Source: Ianthella basta (lineage: Eukaryota > Porifera > Demospongiae > Verongiida > Ianthellidae). From it: DNA of 64,000 nt. This document shows, in pieces, positions 28,065-61,221 of this stretch. The DNA lies in the NCBI GenBank assembly GCA_964019415.1, contig OZ025887.1, positions 5,701,450 to 5,765,449 on the forward strand, in the 5' to 3' direction. Made by a program: the position numbers and the translations under genes. The notes below the pieces were generated by a model, which was not told where the DNA came from, ran no database searches, and saw only the letters and a program-made list of their open reading frames with translations. Positions within the stretch are counted from its first letter, which is position 1. Each line of letters starts with the position of its first letter.

Positions 28065-29780
28065 ATGATGTTCATTCTACTCTGTGTTGCAGTCCTGCAT
28101 GTTGCTACATGCAGGGAGGCTTCCACCCCATTGGACAACCAAGTGCAGTGGGTGAGAACAGCTCAAGGAACCACTGACCGACTGACCCCCCAGGCACCAC
28201 TTTCCTTTGAGAAGGACTTCGCATATCCTTCCACAATAGCCGTGAACAGGTGAGTCTGTGTGACCCCATCCCTAATACCCAGATTCCCATGTGGTACAAT
28301 ACAGGAAGTATTTGCAGAAGTGCATTGGATTACCATTGTGTGCAACATTTATCCATGTGCCTATGTCCTGTCTGTACAGGTCTGCTACCTTTCAGCAGGT
28401 CCTTGGTTTCGGCGGTGCTTTCACCGAGTCGGCTTCCTACATCTTCCACTCCCTATCCCCACAACTGCAGACACAAGTGCTGGACATGTATTTTGGGAAA
28501 GACGGCTTGCAGTACTCCATGGCAAGGCTTCCCATTGGTTCATGTGACTTTTCACTTGCCACTTATATGTACGACAATACCAGTGGGGACTTCAACTTGA
28601 CCAAGTTTTCTATTCAACACGATGAGAAGATGATTATTCCTTTCATCAAATCTGCTCTGGCTGTGCGTAGCAGCTGGACCAAGGACCCACTGCACATTGT
28701 GGCTTCCCCATGGAGTGCACCTGGCTGGATGAAGGAGAATGGGCATGAACTCTGCTATCCATCAGGCTGTCAAACATGCCTTTTGAAAGACATAGGGGAG
28801 TATAAAACATCTTGGGCTTTGTACCTCTCCAAGTTTCTCACTGCTTACAACAATGCTGGCATTACCATATGGGGGGTGACAGTGCAGAATGAGCCAGAGT
28901 ATTGTCCCCAGACTTATGAGGGCATGCATTTCACTCCAGAAACTGAGCGCGACTTTATCAAGAGCTATCTTGGCCCGCGCCTGGAGAAGGACCATCCAGA
29001 GGTGAACATTGTCATCTATGACCACAACAAAGACCATGTTGTGGAATGGGCTAAAACAATTCTATCTGACCCTGATGCCGTCAAGTACGTCTGGGGCACT
29101 GGCGTCCACTGGTACAGTGGCGACCAATTTGACAACCTGAACACTACACACCAGCTCTTCCCTGACAAACCCATCTTGGCAACTGAGGCTACAGAGGTGA
29201 GAGAGACGGATCCAAAGAACCCAGTTTGGGAGAAAGGGGAGCATTATGCCCACGACATCATGGGGGACATGAACAACTGGGTGGTGGGTTTCATTGACTG
29301 GAACCTCATTCTTGACATGCTCGGTGGGCCAAACCACAAGGGTCCAGATGAATGTGAGGGCGCAGATTTGTGCGGCAGTGATTCTATGATACTTGCAGAT
29401 ACAAAGAATCAAGCTATATACCCACAAGTGTTCTATTGGTATGTCGGACATATCAGGTGAGACCAGATTGCGATTTATATGAAAGAATTACTATGTTCCC
29501 GTTATAGTTTTCATTACATGTAGCTGATTGTATTTCTATTCAACTTTTCTTCTGCAGCAAGTTTGTTCCTCGTGGCTCGGTACGCATTGGACTGAACATT
29601 ACTGGCTCCACATTGGAGGCAGCTGCCTTTGCAACTCCTGCCGGTCAAGTGGTTCTGATTGTCATGAACACTGGAGATGGAGACCAGACCGTGAAACTGG
29701 CAGATGTATCGCCTAGTGGAACGAAGGCCCTGAAGTTTGTGGCCTTGGCACATAGCATTCAGACATTCACATTTAATTAA
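28065..29780 (+). CDS. GBA: lysosomal glucosylceramidase-like (GH30), copy B
   Basis: Paralogue of copy A on the opposite strand with identical intron positions. Exons 28065-28249, 28380-29456 and 29558-29780 give 494 residues. A signal peptide starts at the tandem ATGs (FILLCVAVLHVATC). FGGAFTES is followed by the acid/base Glu in TVQNEPE (about 233), the nucleophile in ILATEATE (about 331), and the end FVALAHSIQTF. All catalytic features are intact, so both copies should be active. The stop is only 170 bp from the glycogen phosphorylase start. Confidence 0.96.
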
Positions 29781-29950
29781 CCTCCATTGTACTTGCGTGC
29801 TATGTACACTAATTAACTCGCCCCACATCCGGCTGAAGTTTGTTCGGCATTTGCGTTCGCATTCTTCTTACGTTCCGATTCTGCACAAGCGCTTAAGAGA
29901 GCGGCTGTATTAGAAACTGGTGACACAAACCGTCTCCTAAGCTCATACCC

Positions 29951-40513
<10,563 letters not shown>

Positions 40514-40971
40514 TACTATTCTCAGGGCTTAATAGACATGTTTGCATTCATTCAGTTAGGACTCTGTATTTCTCAAATTTCTTGTAATTCCATTAATTTT
40601 GGTGTATACATATACTGTATACACCTCTAAATAATAATAATTATTGTATGAGAAAGGGTTGGTTCTCCAATACCAGCTTCACAACAGGGTTGAAAAAACC
40701 TTGCCGACGTTTCGACCAGATGCTCTGGTCTTCTTCAGGGCGAAGCTCTCACTTCAATTATTGCATGTATGACCATTTCATTAGTCACAGCAATGTGTGG
40801 TCAGACTCCCATTAATTTAATACTACATGCATGTACAGAGAGCGCTTCTGTGCTGTGTGTACACCCTGGCGCGCGCGCTGTCACCTTTGCGCTGAAGATC
40901 ATGCCAAAAACAGCGATTTAGCATTGCGCCAAATGCACGTGATCCGCAGTGGACTCACGTGCTTCGGGAAA
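40514..40971. other. glycogen phosphorylase 3' flank and BPNT1 upstream region
   Basis: AT-rich 3' flank, then a retroelement terminus (40651-40743). The rest is probable BPNT1 promoter and 5' leader. Confidence 0.5.
40651..40743 (-). mobile_element. retroelement terminus with hammerhead-like core, copy 1
   Basis: On the minus strand it reads CCTGAAGAAGACC, a 7-bp helix GACCAGA/TCTGGTC with GCA loop, GAAACGTCGGC, then a tail ending in GGAGAACCAACCCTTTCT. Copies occur at 41515-41614 and 53178-53272. Hammerhead motifs of this layout are known from Penelope-like retroelements, so that is the likely source. Confidence 0.55.
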
Positions 40972-43900
40972 ATGTCTGCCGAATTGATGCTGCGTATACT
41001 GTCTGCATCCGTTGCAGCTTCTAGGAACGCTGCTCGCATCATCAGGCAAATTACACAAGGAGGAGACTTAAAGATCAAAGACAAGGTACGCTGTAGCCAC
41101 AAACACGAATAATCAGTAAACCAAAGTTAATTAATTATTGTCCACTTTTCCCGACATCATGTTTCTATAAATCTGCTTTAATATTCTAACATTACATGTA
41201 AAATGCGTATGCGGATGTGGATGTCTGTAAGCACGCATACGCTGTTCTCCTACGAAATGATCATTACAACTGTGATTGAATATAACATCTCTTGAAGACC
41301 TTTACCTAAGAGCAGTGTATGGGAGAGTTGGATATGTACGTACGTACGTACGTACGTAGTGCTGTTTGTTTAAACACCACAGCACTGCCTGGCGCAGTGC
41401 TTCCCACAAACTGAGTGCAGGCGCTGGGTAGCACATGCACATTGGGTTGCGGTCAAGATAGTCTGGTCCGGTGACAGGAAGTGGCTACTAATTTTAACAG
41501 GTACTAATTTTAGCAGAAAGGGTTGGTTCTCCAATACCAGCTTCACAACAGGATTGAAAACCTTGCCGACGTTTCGACCAGATGCTCTGGTCTTCTTCGC
41601 CCTGAAGAAGACCTGTTAAAATTAGGGATGGGGACGTCCCAGAGAATCTTCGCGCCTTGGTTTTCACAGACAGGCAAGGATTCGAGTTCCTACCATCTTT
41701 ATACTAGCTACCATTGTTACTTATAGAAGGAAAGAAAAGGGTCTATAGGTGGCAGGCAGTTCAGTAGTTCCATCTAATTACCGAGCCGGAAGGCAAGGCG
41801 AGTAATCGTGATGCGTTGTCATCCCCCGTTTGTATATATGTATGTATGTATGTATATATGTATATCCGTCCCAGTCAACCCGAGACACCTAGATTGCGCA
41901 ATAGCCCGGTGTTCTCCGCAGGCGCTCATGACAACAAAACGTTCTACGTGGCCACCATCGGCTACGAAACTGCTCAACACTCCACGTCATCACTGCACGC
42001 CGCGTTCAGATTGTTGTTAACATCACCCATTGCTTCAGTGAGGGCTACGCGCCTGTTGGGCATTCCACCATATTGGCTGATGTCATTTGCCCGGTGTGGC
42101 CGGGAACACTTTCACTGTTCCCTCGGGTGAAGCAATAACGAGCACTGTGTTAGCACAGCATGGATGGGCTTCCCTGCACAGCTCCAAATATGTAGGTGTC
42201 GATTACCCAGCTGCCATCCAGTGCTTGGTCTGGCTTGCTATCCCATATTTTGGACATCCAGTAAAAGCAGATTACAGTTCTATTGCCAAAAATGTACTTG
42301 CCCTGGTCGAGTTATAATTGCTCATGCACTGTACTTTACTGAAATAGCTAGCTATATACATTCAAGCGAGGCTGGTTGCATTTTAATTTATGCCCTAGTA
42401 GTCCTAGAATTCCAGCTTTCTTCCAGCCTGCATTAATAATTTGCTGACCCCATTCATGCAGTCGTGAAAAAATTGTACATGCTTACGAGTCACTGAGCAT
42501 GGAGGGGTTTAATTGCTGTCGGTTTAAGGTTAGCTTCTATGTCTTCAAGTGTCGTGCCACTGTCAAGTCGCCCTTTCACTACAGTGCTGTAGTGTGGGAT
42601 GAACTATTTTTGAATGTATTTTTTTCAAGGAGGCCTTGAAATTTCCGGTTGAAGTAACCATGGAGATGGCCGACACTGAGGAGAACAGACTAGCAATGGC
42701 CAAGTGTGAAACCATAACCACTGAACGCTACAAAGAGCCCGTAGATGGGAAGTACAAAGACGCAACAGCAGTGATTCTTGCAGGGCTTGAATCTGAGCTC
42801 GAGGCTGACGAGGAACTGTCTGACACAAGCTCAGAATCAGAGTCGGAGAGAGAAGGCACAGACGCGTCTGACGGAGAAAACTTATTGGAGATAGACGTTT
42901 CAAGGGGGGATTAGTGGGGCACGTATACGTGTTACTGCATGTACTAACTAAGTGATATATATATTTGCGAGGACAATTTTTAGCGGGACAATTTTTAGCG
43001 ATTATGGCATTGCTCGCTAAATTCGCTAAAATTAGTACCTGTTAAAATTGGTAGCCTTAAGGTATATGCTATGTTGGACACATGACCACACATGTCATGT
43101 GTGTGAATGTGATCATATGTGGGTGTAGCATGAAAGGTATGCTTTTACTCAGCCTTTATAGTCATGCCCAAAGTAAGGCTTCACCTTGCTGAGACATGAC
43201 TTCTCATCCATGTCAAAGTGGAAGATAGCCTATACTTCCTATGTAATTGGCTTGGAGGGAGGGGCAGCCCAGCTCCATGTGAGTGTGTCACCAAGTGCCT
43301 GCCTGTGTTTGTGGGCAGTGTAGCACCACTCAGTGACAGCTCATCGCTAGTACGTTAATAGAATGTAAGCTGTACACAGTAACACTGCTAATGTAGCCCA
43401 ATGGTAGGCACACTTCTTGTTGCAGCGTGGTCCCTCCAGTGGGAGGGCTAGCATGCACACGCACACCGCCCTGATCAGATCAGGTTACCATAGACACATC
43501 ACATTTGTTCAAAGTGCCTTGGTTGTGGTCATGTTTTGTTGCATCAAGTTGAATCGCTCCGACTCCTCTAACAACCAGGCACCCACTCCCACACTTCATG
43601 TGCATGTGCAGGTTGCATGGCTGCATAACAAGTCGGTGAAATTGAAACCCACTATTCAGTTTCTTTGCACCATGGGTAGTCATGCGTGTCAACCACATCC
43701 TCTTGCACTGCTTTTGCCACATTTTGTCACCTTTATGTCTCATGTCTCTTCTTCACATACGTACCTTCCACTCTCCCCACTCCACAACTCCCCCTCCCTC
43801 TCCCTCCCTCCCCTCCCACTGACCCTCTCTTCCCCTCCTCTTCCCTCTCCCTCCCTCCCCCTCCCACTAACCCTCCCTTCCCTTCCCCCTCCCTCTCCCT

Positions 43901-44870
43901 CCCTCCCCTCCCACTGACCCTACCTTCCCCTCCCCTCCCTCTCTCTCCCTCCTCTTCCACTGACCCTCCCTACCCCTCCCCCTCCCTCTCCCTCCCTCCC
44001 CTCTCACTGACCCTCCCTTCCCCACCCCCTCCCCCTCCCACTTCTCCCCTACCATGTTTACAGGACATTGACGACCCTCAGACAGAAGCTGACCGCCAGG
44101 CTCAACGGAGCATCATCACCACCCTGCATAGGCGCTTCCCAGGAATCAAGATAGTTGGGGAAGAGAACCTCGCTGACCCCTATGACGACACTCTCGTTAC
44201 CATGACCGAGACTGAAGAGGTACTTCAGTGCCCTTGTCCTCCAGACCTCCAGGGTGTTGCGTTGTCCGACGTGGTTGTGTGGGTAGACCCACTGGACGGG
44301 ACGTCAGAATTCACAAGAGGCTTCCTGGATCATGTGACCACCCTCATTGGCATTTCTGTGCAGGGGGTGCCCGTGGCAGGTGTCATTCATCAACCATTTT
44401 TCAAAATGGCCGCTGGCAATGACGAGGTTGGCAGAACAATTTGGGGAATGGTAGGCGTTGGTGTGTTTGGCTGCGCGCCTATTGCAGATAGCTCTGGTCA
44501 AGTTCCAGTGTCGCCTAGCAACATCCGGATGGCTACAACTCTTTCTCATTCCAGTCCCAAAATGGAAAATGTAATAAAGAAGTTGAATCCGGAATCAGTC
44601 ATTCGAGTTGGTGGGGCAGGCAACAAGGTGCTGATGGTGATAGAAGGCAAAGCAGATGTGTACATCTATGCTACGGCAGGTACAAAGAAGTGGGACACCT
44701 GTGCAGGGGAGGCCCTACTCAAGGCAAGAAGAGGCTGTCTGTCTGACTGCAGAGGCGTTAGCATCCCTTACGACCCCGAGGGAGACGTGGCCAATGTTCA
44801 TGGCGTTGTCGCATCAAGCTGCACTGCCGTGCACGATCTTGTTCTTTCCGTTTTGAAGGACATTGACTAG
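40972..44870 (+). CDS. BPNT1: 3'(2'),5'-bisphosphate nucleotidase 1
   Basis: Mg2+-dependent, lithium-sensitive phosphatase that converts PAP to AMP and also acts on inositol 1,4-bisphosphate. Two exons, 40972-41085 and 44064-44870, join in phase to 306 residues (human about 308). Metal ligands are visible as GEE (about 70-72) and WVDPLDGT (Asp113 and Asp116). VGGAGNKVLMVIEGKADVYI and KWDTCAGEALL complete the fold. All but the N-terminal 38 residues are in one exon. The 2,978-bp intron holds a 1.57 kb TIR element and a 300-bp pyrimidine minisatellite before the acceptor. Confidence 0.96.
41515..41614 (-). mobile_element. retroelement terminus with hammerhead-like core, copy 2
   Basis: Same sequence as 40651-40743 (AGAAAGGGTTGGTTCTCC end on the plus strand), inserted just inside the left TIR. 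It ends in a small palindrome GGTCTTCTTC..GAAGAAGACC. Confidence 0.55.
42660..42914 (+). CDS. acidic open frame inside the TIR element
   Basis: 84 codons from an ATG in good context. The composition looks coding: MEMADTEENRLAMAKCETIT, then an acidic Ser/Glu tail with SDTSSESESE. It may be a last exon, since an acceptor-like TTTTTTCAAG precedes an upstream open extension. No family recognised. It could be cargo of the element or part of its own gene. Confidence 0.3.
   Translation: MEMADTEENRLAMAKCETITTERYKEPVDGKYKDATAVILAGLESELEADEELSDTSSESESEREGTDASDGENLLEIDVSRGD
43760..44055. repeat. pyrimidine minisatellite at the 3' end of BPNT1 intron 1
   Basis: Five or six units of about 50 bp, each CCCTCCCTCTCCCTCC plus a CCACTGACCCTC spacer, ending about 15 bp before the exon 2 acceptor. 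Confidence 0.9.
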
Positions 44871-45099
44871 TCAATTTCACAATGCAATCTTGCATGTCCT
44901 CAGGTTTGTACTGCGTTTTACATTAGTTATCAATTATTAGTTATCAATTATTAGTTACCAATTCAAATGTGACCCATTGTGCATTTATGTGTGTGTATGT
45001 GTGTGCATGTGTGTGCATGTGTGTGCATGTGTGTGCATGTGTGTGCATGTGTGTGGATGTGTGTACATGTGTGTGCATGTGTGCATTTGTGTGTGCGTG

Positions 45100-45149
<50 letters not shown>

Positions 45150-45995
45150 TGCGTGTGCTAGCTATCTTTAACATATGATGGAACCTCCTTAGAAAGGAGG
45201 GGTTGACTCAATAAGGACACCTCTCTAATGAGAGCAATGCCCACTGCATGTCACAGCTATTATCAATGAGTGTGAATTGGGGCTTCCTCAAACATAATGT
45301 AAAGTATGTCAATATGAGCTGTGGAACGCACAAACTGAAGAGGAGACATGCAATATATACATGTATAAGCTAACACGCCTGCTATCCCAGCTACATGTAC
45401 AGGCATGTGTTAAACTCTAATGAGGACAGTACATGTTGTCCCAGCTACACAGAAATGTGTACACTACTTTAAACTGCTGAACTGGCATATTCTGGGATAC
45501 TACCAGAACCAGCCTACTTGTGTGCCCATTCTTCTGGAGCTCAGTTTGCAATAATGCAATAAAGCGTACCCCACCCATCACTGGGGGGCACTGCTATCTA
45601 CATGGCTTACACCTACTCATATCAGAGTGCCGTCTACACGTGCCAACAAACTTTCATAATATCTCAAATACAGCAACACTTCGGGACACACGTCGTCACC
45701 ACTACTCCCATCAAATAGGAGCACACAAACAACCATTCAGCTCCAATAAGTAATAAGCATTGGTAGGTTAGTGTCAAGTGAAGTACAAAGAAATGATTAC
45801 AGTGAAAAAGTGTGAAGACATCAAAAAATACCCTACGTTCACTTACAGTATACAATAAACGGCATGGTTTATGTAAAAATACAATTGAACAATGTAGAAC
45901 ACTTGGCTGACACCAATGAAGTAATATTAAACACTAGAACAAATATAACAGACAAGCACACAATACGCACCATGCAAGCAATGGATAAGGCTGTG
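44871..45995. other. intergenic, repeats only
   Basis: BPNT1 3' flank, a GTGTGCAT minisatellite grading into (GT)n (44990-45160), and two members of the CTCTCTAATGAG repeat family (45178-45260 and 45410-45460). The right part may be fucosyltransferase 3' UTR. No gene seen. Confidence 0.6.
44990..45160. repeat. GTGTGCAT minisatellite and (GT)n
   Basis: About ten GTGTGCAT(GT) units followed by pure GT. Confidence 0.9.
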
Positions 45996-47494
45996 TTATC
46001 CTCGCAGTAAGGGTGGAGGCTTATTAAAACAGTTGCACGGTCTCCCGCCATTCTTGTACGACGCCATCTTAAGTTGCCATGCCTTATGACAAATGCCACA
46101 GCTGGTGGTCTCTTTCACTTCTTCTTCACTTGCTTCTCTAGCACCACAGTACTTTTTGTTCATTTCCTGGAGTTGTGTGAAATTGTACTTTGTATGATGT
46201 CGAAAGAGGTCATCATCCGTGAGCACTCGATTAATGTAGCGACCCACTTCATCAATATTCGCGTAGTCGGCCACATTGATCAGAGTGTGGTTTCCAGGCA
46301 CTTGGTCGTCAATCTCTGGTGCACCCCTATATACAGGAATAGCCCCAGCCCTCATTATCAGAAACACCTTTTCACTGATAACTGCACTTTGCACAACATG
46401 CTCAAAGGCAATCACCATTCGATACTTCTTTGCAATGTTTATCATATCCTCTTCCCAGTTGTCAGGCTTCCGAGGGGGCGGCCGAAACACCCCTGTCTTG
46501 TCCCTCATGTTGTACAGACACCGCCCATAGCTGTCGATGCGAACATGCTTCATGAGCTTAATGAGGTAGATGAGGCGGTCATTGTACTTCTTGTTGCAGT
46601 TGCTGATGAACATGGCGATTCCCTTGCGTTCCGAAGGTGCAGGTTTGGACTGTGACTCCAGCTGTAGGAGGTGTGGCATGTTGCTGCAGAGATGTGAGTA
46701 TTCCACCTGCGCTTGTGGGTTCAGGTTAACCTGAACTTCTGAGTAGATTAGCAGTCCGTAATCGGACGCTCTTGACCCATCTACTAAGTTGAACAGGATA
46801 ATGGGCTGAGGGAAGCAATACCGCGGGGGCTCCTTCGAGGAAAGTGCTTGAACAACCTTCAAGACTGCATCACTGTTGTTTCGTTCAGTTGTGAAGGTGC
46901 AAACAGCGTCTAGTGGGAGTTTGCACCTCTTAGCATCGTCAACGTGTTGCCACATTTGCTTCTGCTCATTGCTCTCCAATGCCTCTATATTCTCCACAAA
47001 TACAGTGACCCTGCTGGGGTCATAGTCCTTGCAAAAGGGACAATAAGGGTTTAGTCTGTCGCGGTGGTTAATGTGGCAGTTATTGTGGGGAAATCGTGCG
47101 GGTAGATGTTCTCTCACACTTGCTGATACCGAAGTACCACTTCTTGCAATGGTGGTACCAAGAGTTACAGTGGCCACTGTCTGCAGTTCTGTTGGCTTTG
47201 TAGTGGAAGCATTCCGTTTGCTTGCAGTTTCCTTAACAGTGTGGCTGTCTGTCGGCCCTTCCTCATCTACCTGCTTTAAAGTCTTGCCGATGTCAACGCG
47301 TTCTCCACCGCTGACGATAGGAGCATGTTCATCTTGTAATGAATGGGGCTTCAACGCATGGGATTGGCGGAAAGAGTCATACTCATCTGCAGACATTGTT
47401 ACCACTTTTTCTGTGCGTGTGCTCATAACAGTGAACCATGCAGCAACCAGCGCCGCTGATATTAACAGGGGGAAGGCCAGCCTTCCACCACGAG
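45996..47494 (-). CDS. GT10 fucosyltransferase-like type II membrane protein (main exon)
   Basis: A single exon of 1,499 bp codes about 498 residues; it opens at a splice acceptor (TTTGTGCAG, 47495/47496) in phase 1. Residues LAFPLLISAALVAAWFTV form the signal anchor near its start, so an upstream exon must supply the initiator. After a Ser/Thr-rich stem (about 100 residues) comes the GT10 region: DSYGRC, then KYRMVIAFEHVVQSAVISEK, AGAIPVYRGAPEI, and a C-terminal Cys cluster. These match the GDP-fucose-binding half of alpha-1,3-fucosyltransferases, although the sugar specificity is not readable. A phase-compatible first exon is 48696-48594 (MGSARSIKK...), unproven. Confidence 0.82.
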
Positions 47495-59882
<12,388 letters not shown>

Positions 59883-60391
59883 TAGAGCAAGAATAGATTG
59901 AATTTGAGACTGTTCTTGTCTGTTTCTACCAATTAAACTTCCTTTTAATTGGGCATGTTCAGAATGAGCCCCTTATCACTGATTTTTCATTTCCTGGGAA
60001 TCTGAGAATGAGGTGAATTGCATGCACAGATGCAAGTGGCGTACAGCACTTAATCAAATTGCATTTAGCACACTCACACATGTTGTCATCAGTACGTATG
60101 TCATACTGTGCACATAGCTCAGAAGGTGCAAGTTGTCATGGAGACACCTTTTTATATTTTGGATAGGCCAAAGTGTCCTGATTAGAGATCAAAGTGTCTG
60201 GTGTCTGTTTTTATAATTTGTAGACATCTCTAAGTAGCCAGCCATGGGAACTAGGCACTGTCCTCATTAGAGAGGTTTTCTGACTTCAGGGTGCCATAAT
60301 AAGACAGTTCCACTGCATGTCACACACCAAATCTAGTAAGTCATGCGTTTTATGTAAAAGAGGTTAACTTGTGTGTGTGTGTGTGTGCGTG

Positions 60392-60435
<44 letters not shown>

Positions 60436-60479
60436 TGTGTATGTGTGCGTGTGTGTGTTGATGTGTTGTATGCCTGGAA
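59883..60479. other. convergent 3' flanks with dispersed repeats
   Basis: CEBPZ 3' flank, a member of the CATTAGAGAGGT family (60170-60320), then a repeat containing ACCAAATCTAGTAAGTCATG and GTAAAAGAGGTTAACT followed by (GT)n (60325-60458), shared with 52869-53402. No gene seen. Confidence 0.6.
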
Positions 60480-61062
60480 TTAGTCCTTTGGGTGAACACG
60501 TATTCTTCGTATGAAGGGGAGATGGACAGAACTGGCTGCCTGTTCATGCACCCTTCCTCTCCACCTCTTGAGGACGCCCATGATGCGTGGCTTGAATTTC
60601 CAACAGACAAAACAGGCAAGGACCCACATCAACATCACTAGAATGGGAACCTGAATGGGATCGCGCAATGAGAGAGTTAGCATGAGTCTGTCTGCTGTGG
60701 CAGGGAGTGGAGGAGGTCTTGGGAGTCAAGAGTGTGTGTGTGTGTTGGTGTTGTTACTCTTACAATTAAAGATGCCACTGTTGAAGCTGTTCCCATGGTA
60801 ATGCCATGTATCCTGACAATGAAAGTGGTTGAGAAATGACAGCTACTGGTCCGACTCCCAATTCCACTGAATATGAGGAGGGAAAGATTTGGGATTGTAG
60901 ATAATCCAAGATGATAATTATATTCTTTTGTGAGGTGTTATGGCAACTTAATCTGTAACTTGTGTGACACCTGTTTGTGAACTCCAGCTGCACAAAGTAT
61001 TCTGGACTGCTGGGAAAGTGTGGTGATATTGCAGCACAGGGACTCTTTGGACCACATACCCA

Positions 61063-61150
<88 letters not shown>

Positions 61151-61190
61151 TTGTGTGTGTGTGCGTGTGTGTGTGTGTGTGTGTTGTGTG

Positions 61191-61221
<31 letters not shown>

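Larger units (their letters stand above)
41483..43056. mobile_element. 1.57 kb DNA element with 32-bp terminal inverted repeats
   Basis: Left end GGCTACTAATTTTAACAGGT and the reverse complement of the right end GGCTACCAATTTTAACAGGT continue identically to ACTAATTTTAGC (31 of 32 match). Inner sequence near the right end repeats TTTTTAGCG. A retroelement terminus (41515-41614) followed by an inverted TIR fragment (CCTGTTAAAATTAG, 41615-41628) interrupts the left end. No transposase was recognised and no clear target duplication is seen. Internal open frames at 41922-42130, 42087-42317 and 42660-42914 are unrecognised. Confidence 0.75.

Noticed and set aside
46074-46655. 193-codon plus-strand frame
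   Set aside because: Antisense shadow of the fucosyltransferase exon.
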